Origin: Nomia melanderi
Lineage: Eukaryota; Arthropoda; Insecta; Hymenoptera; Halictidae
Reading direction: 5' to 3'
Assembly (NCBI RefSeq): GCF_051020985.1
Contig: NW_027475133.1
Location: forward strand, 3,534,001 to 3,598,000
Length of the DNA stretch: 64,000 nucleotides
The notes beneath the pieces are model-generated. The model searched no databases. It had not been told where the DNA came from and saw only the letters and a program-made list of their open reading frames with translations. The translations under genes and the position numbers were made by a program. Positions within the stretch are counted from its first letter, which is position 1, and each line of letters begins with the position of its first letter. This document shows, piece after piece, positions 63,394 to 64,000 of this stretch.

Positions 63394-64000
63394 TCTGTGC
63401 AGCGGGAACGACCTGGGACCACCAGGGGCCGAGGAAATCACCGTCCCGTGGGGCCGGACACTCAGGGTCGGGGAAAAATCCAATATATATCTGGTGATAT
63501 CTCGCGTGCTAGTAGAGATAGCGCAATAAACCAAAGTGCATTGTCTGCAGGAGGCCCTGGCGCTTGAATCTGTGCGGCGGGAACGACCTCTGAACACCAG
63601 GGGCCGAGAAAACCACTGTCACATGGGGCCGGACACTCAGGGTCAGGGGAAAATCCAATGTGTATCTGGTGATTTCTCGGGTGCTATTAGAGATAGCGCA
63701 ATAAACCAAAGTGAATTATCTGCAGGAGGCCCTGGCGCATGCATCTGTGCAGCGGGAACGACGTCGGACCACCAGGGGCCGAGAAAACAACCGTCTCATT
63801 GGGCCGGACACTGAGGGTCAGGGGAAAATCCAATATATATCTGGTGATATCTCGGGTGCTATTAGAGATAGCGCAATAAACCAAAGTGAATTATCTGCAG
63901 GAGGCCCTGGCGCATGAATCTGTACAGCAGGAACGACCTCGGACCACCAGGGGCCGAGAAAACCACCGTCTCATGGGGCCGGACATTCAGGTTCAGGGAA

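Larger units (their letters stand above)
1..64000. repeat. Tandem satellite array, about 175-bp monomer, about 365 copies
   Basis: The same unit recurs head to tail across the window without interruption. Landmarks such as TCTGTGCAGCGGGAACGACC, ATGGGGCCGGACACTCAGGG, AATATATATCTGGTGATATC and GGAGGCCCTGGCGCATG return every 175 bp, with occasional steps of 174, 176, 177 or 180 bp. All copies share one orientation. The window begins 2 bases before a monomer start (register TCTGTGCAGC at position 3) and ends inside a monomer, so the array continues on both sides. Units near 170-180 bp are typical of centromeric satellites in many animals and plants. That is family-level knowledge; nothing here proves centromere function. 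I do not recognise the consensus. Confidence 0.98.
1..64000. other. No gene, RNA gene or mobile element in the window
   Basis: Every stretch I read aligns to the satellite monomer. Frames on both strands are 60-160 codons long, repeat every 175 bp, overlap one another in different frames and have no flanking sequence of their own. Since 175 = 3x58 + 1, a frame cannot persist through successive monomers. Frames longer than about 120 codons lie where an indel makes a monomer 174, 177 or 180 bp. I found no poly-A tail, terminal repeat, transposase-like frame, tRNA-like or rRNA-like sequence, or telomeric repeat run. Confidence 0.93.
55655..64000 (+). repeat. Block C', copy 2 of the duplication, cut by window end
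   Basis: Second copy of 39,900-48,245. Private differences include TTTCGCGTGC (57,023), GACATCGGACC (57,289), GGGGCAGGACAC (58,022), CCGCTGTCTC (59,411), GGTCACTCAGG (60,129) and GGGCCGGGCAC (62,755). It is still matching at the last base, so the true extent is unknown. Either the period is 15,755 bp and continues, or this is a single large duplication. Confidence 0.93.
61733..64000 (+). repeat. 16-mer higher-order repeat, copy 2 within block C' (partial)
   Basis: Counterpart of 45,978-48,245. It keeps copy-2-specific changes GTGTCATGG (near 62,040), GAGCACGCCG (63,029) and GCGCTTGAATC (63,562), and the hybrid monomer. Confidence 0.9.

Noticed and set aside
1..64000. Families of 65-, 68- and 99-codon frames repeated on both strands
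   Set aside because: They recur every 175 bp in shifting frames and overlap on opposite strands. Changes between copies include stops and frameshifts, as expected of non-coding satellite.
1..64000. CRISPR array
   Set aside because: The repeat is the entire 175-bp unit with no unique spacers between conserved direct repeats.
1..64000. Bacterial or phage origin of the window
   Set aside because: There is no coding sequence at all in 64 kb and hundreds of nucleosome-sized tandem copies. That is characteristic of eukaryotic satellite DNA.

Overview
The whole window is one uninterrupted tandem array of a satellite DNA with a monomer of about 175 bp, roughly 365 copies in the same orientation. 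I see no protein gene, RNA gene, transposable element, CRISPR array or other unique sequence. A nucleosome-sized monomer, many partly homogenised variants and nested higher-order repeats point to a eukaryotic chromosome, probably a centromeric, pericentromeric or other heterochromatic array. I do not recognise the satellite family and cannot name the organism. By hand count the consensus is about 53% G+C with 8 CpG per monomer (about 12 expected from composition).

Layout. Block A (1 to about 11.5 kb) holds irregularly recurring 5- to 6-monomer modules and a clean 5-mer tandem duplication (1,343-3,092). Block B (about 11.5-39.9 kb) brings in new variants. These include a strongly diverged 'D' patch (first at 15,971) and, from 28 kb on, monomers with a 2-bp longer AT tract. 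Block B also holds an 11-mer tandem duplication (15.3-19.2 kb) and a near-tandem 4-kb duplication (27.6-31.9 and 32.3-36.3 kb). Block C (39.9-48.5 kb) contains a 16-mer higher-order repeat in two copies, the second reduced to 15 monomers by one unequal exchange. Block A' (48.6-55.7 kb) returns to block-A variants and carries markers of the 2.0-14.3 kb region in the same order but compressed. Block C' (55,655 to the right edge) is a near-identical second copy of 39,900-48,245, offset by exactly 15,755 bp and running off the window.

How it fits together. The array looks like the product of repeated unequal exchange and segmental duplication at several scales: 1, 2, 5, 11, 12, 15/16 and about 27 monomers, and finally at least 8.35 kb. 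Shared variants order some events: the 16-mer duplication and the one-monomer loss in its second copy both came before the 8.35-kb duplication. Open reading frames on both strands are by-products of the repeat. Because 175 leaves remainder 1 on division by 3, every monomer shifts frame, and the few longer frames sit where an indel makes a monomer length divisible by 3.
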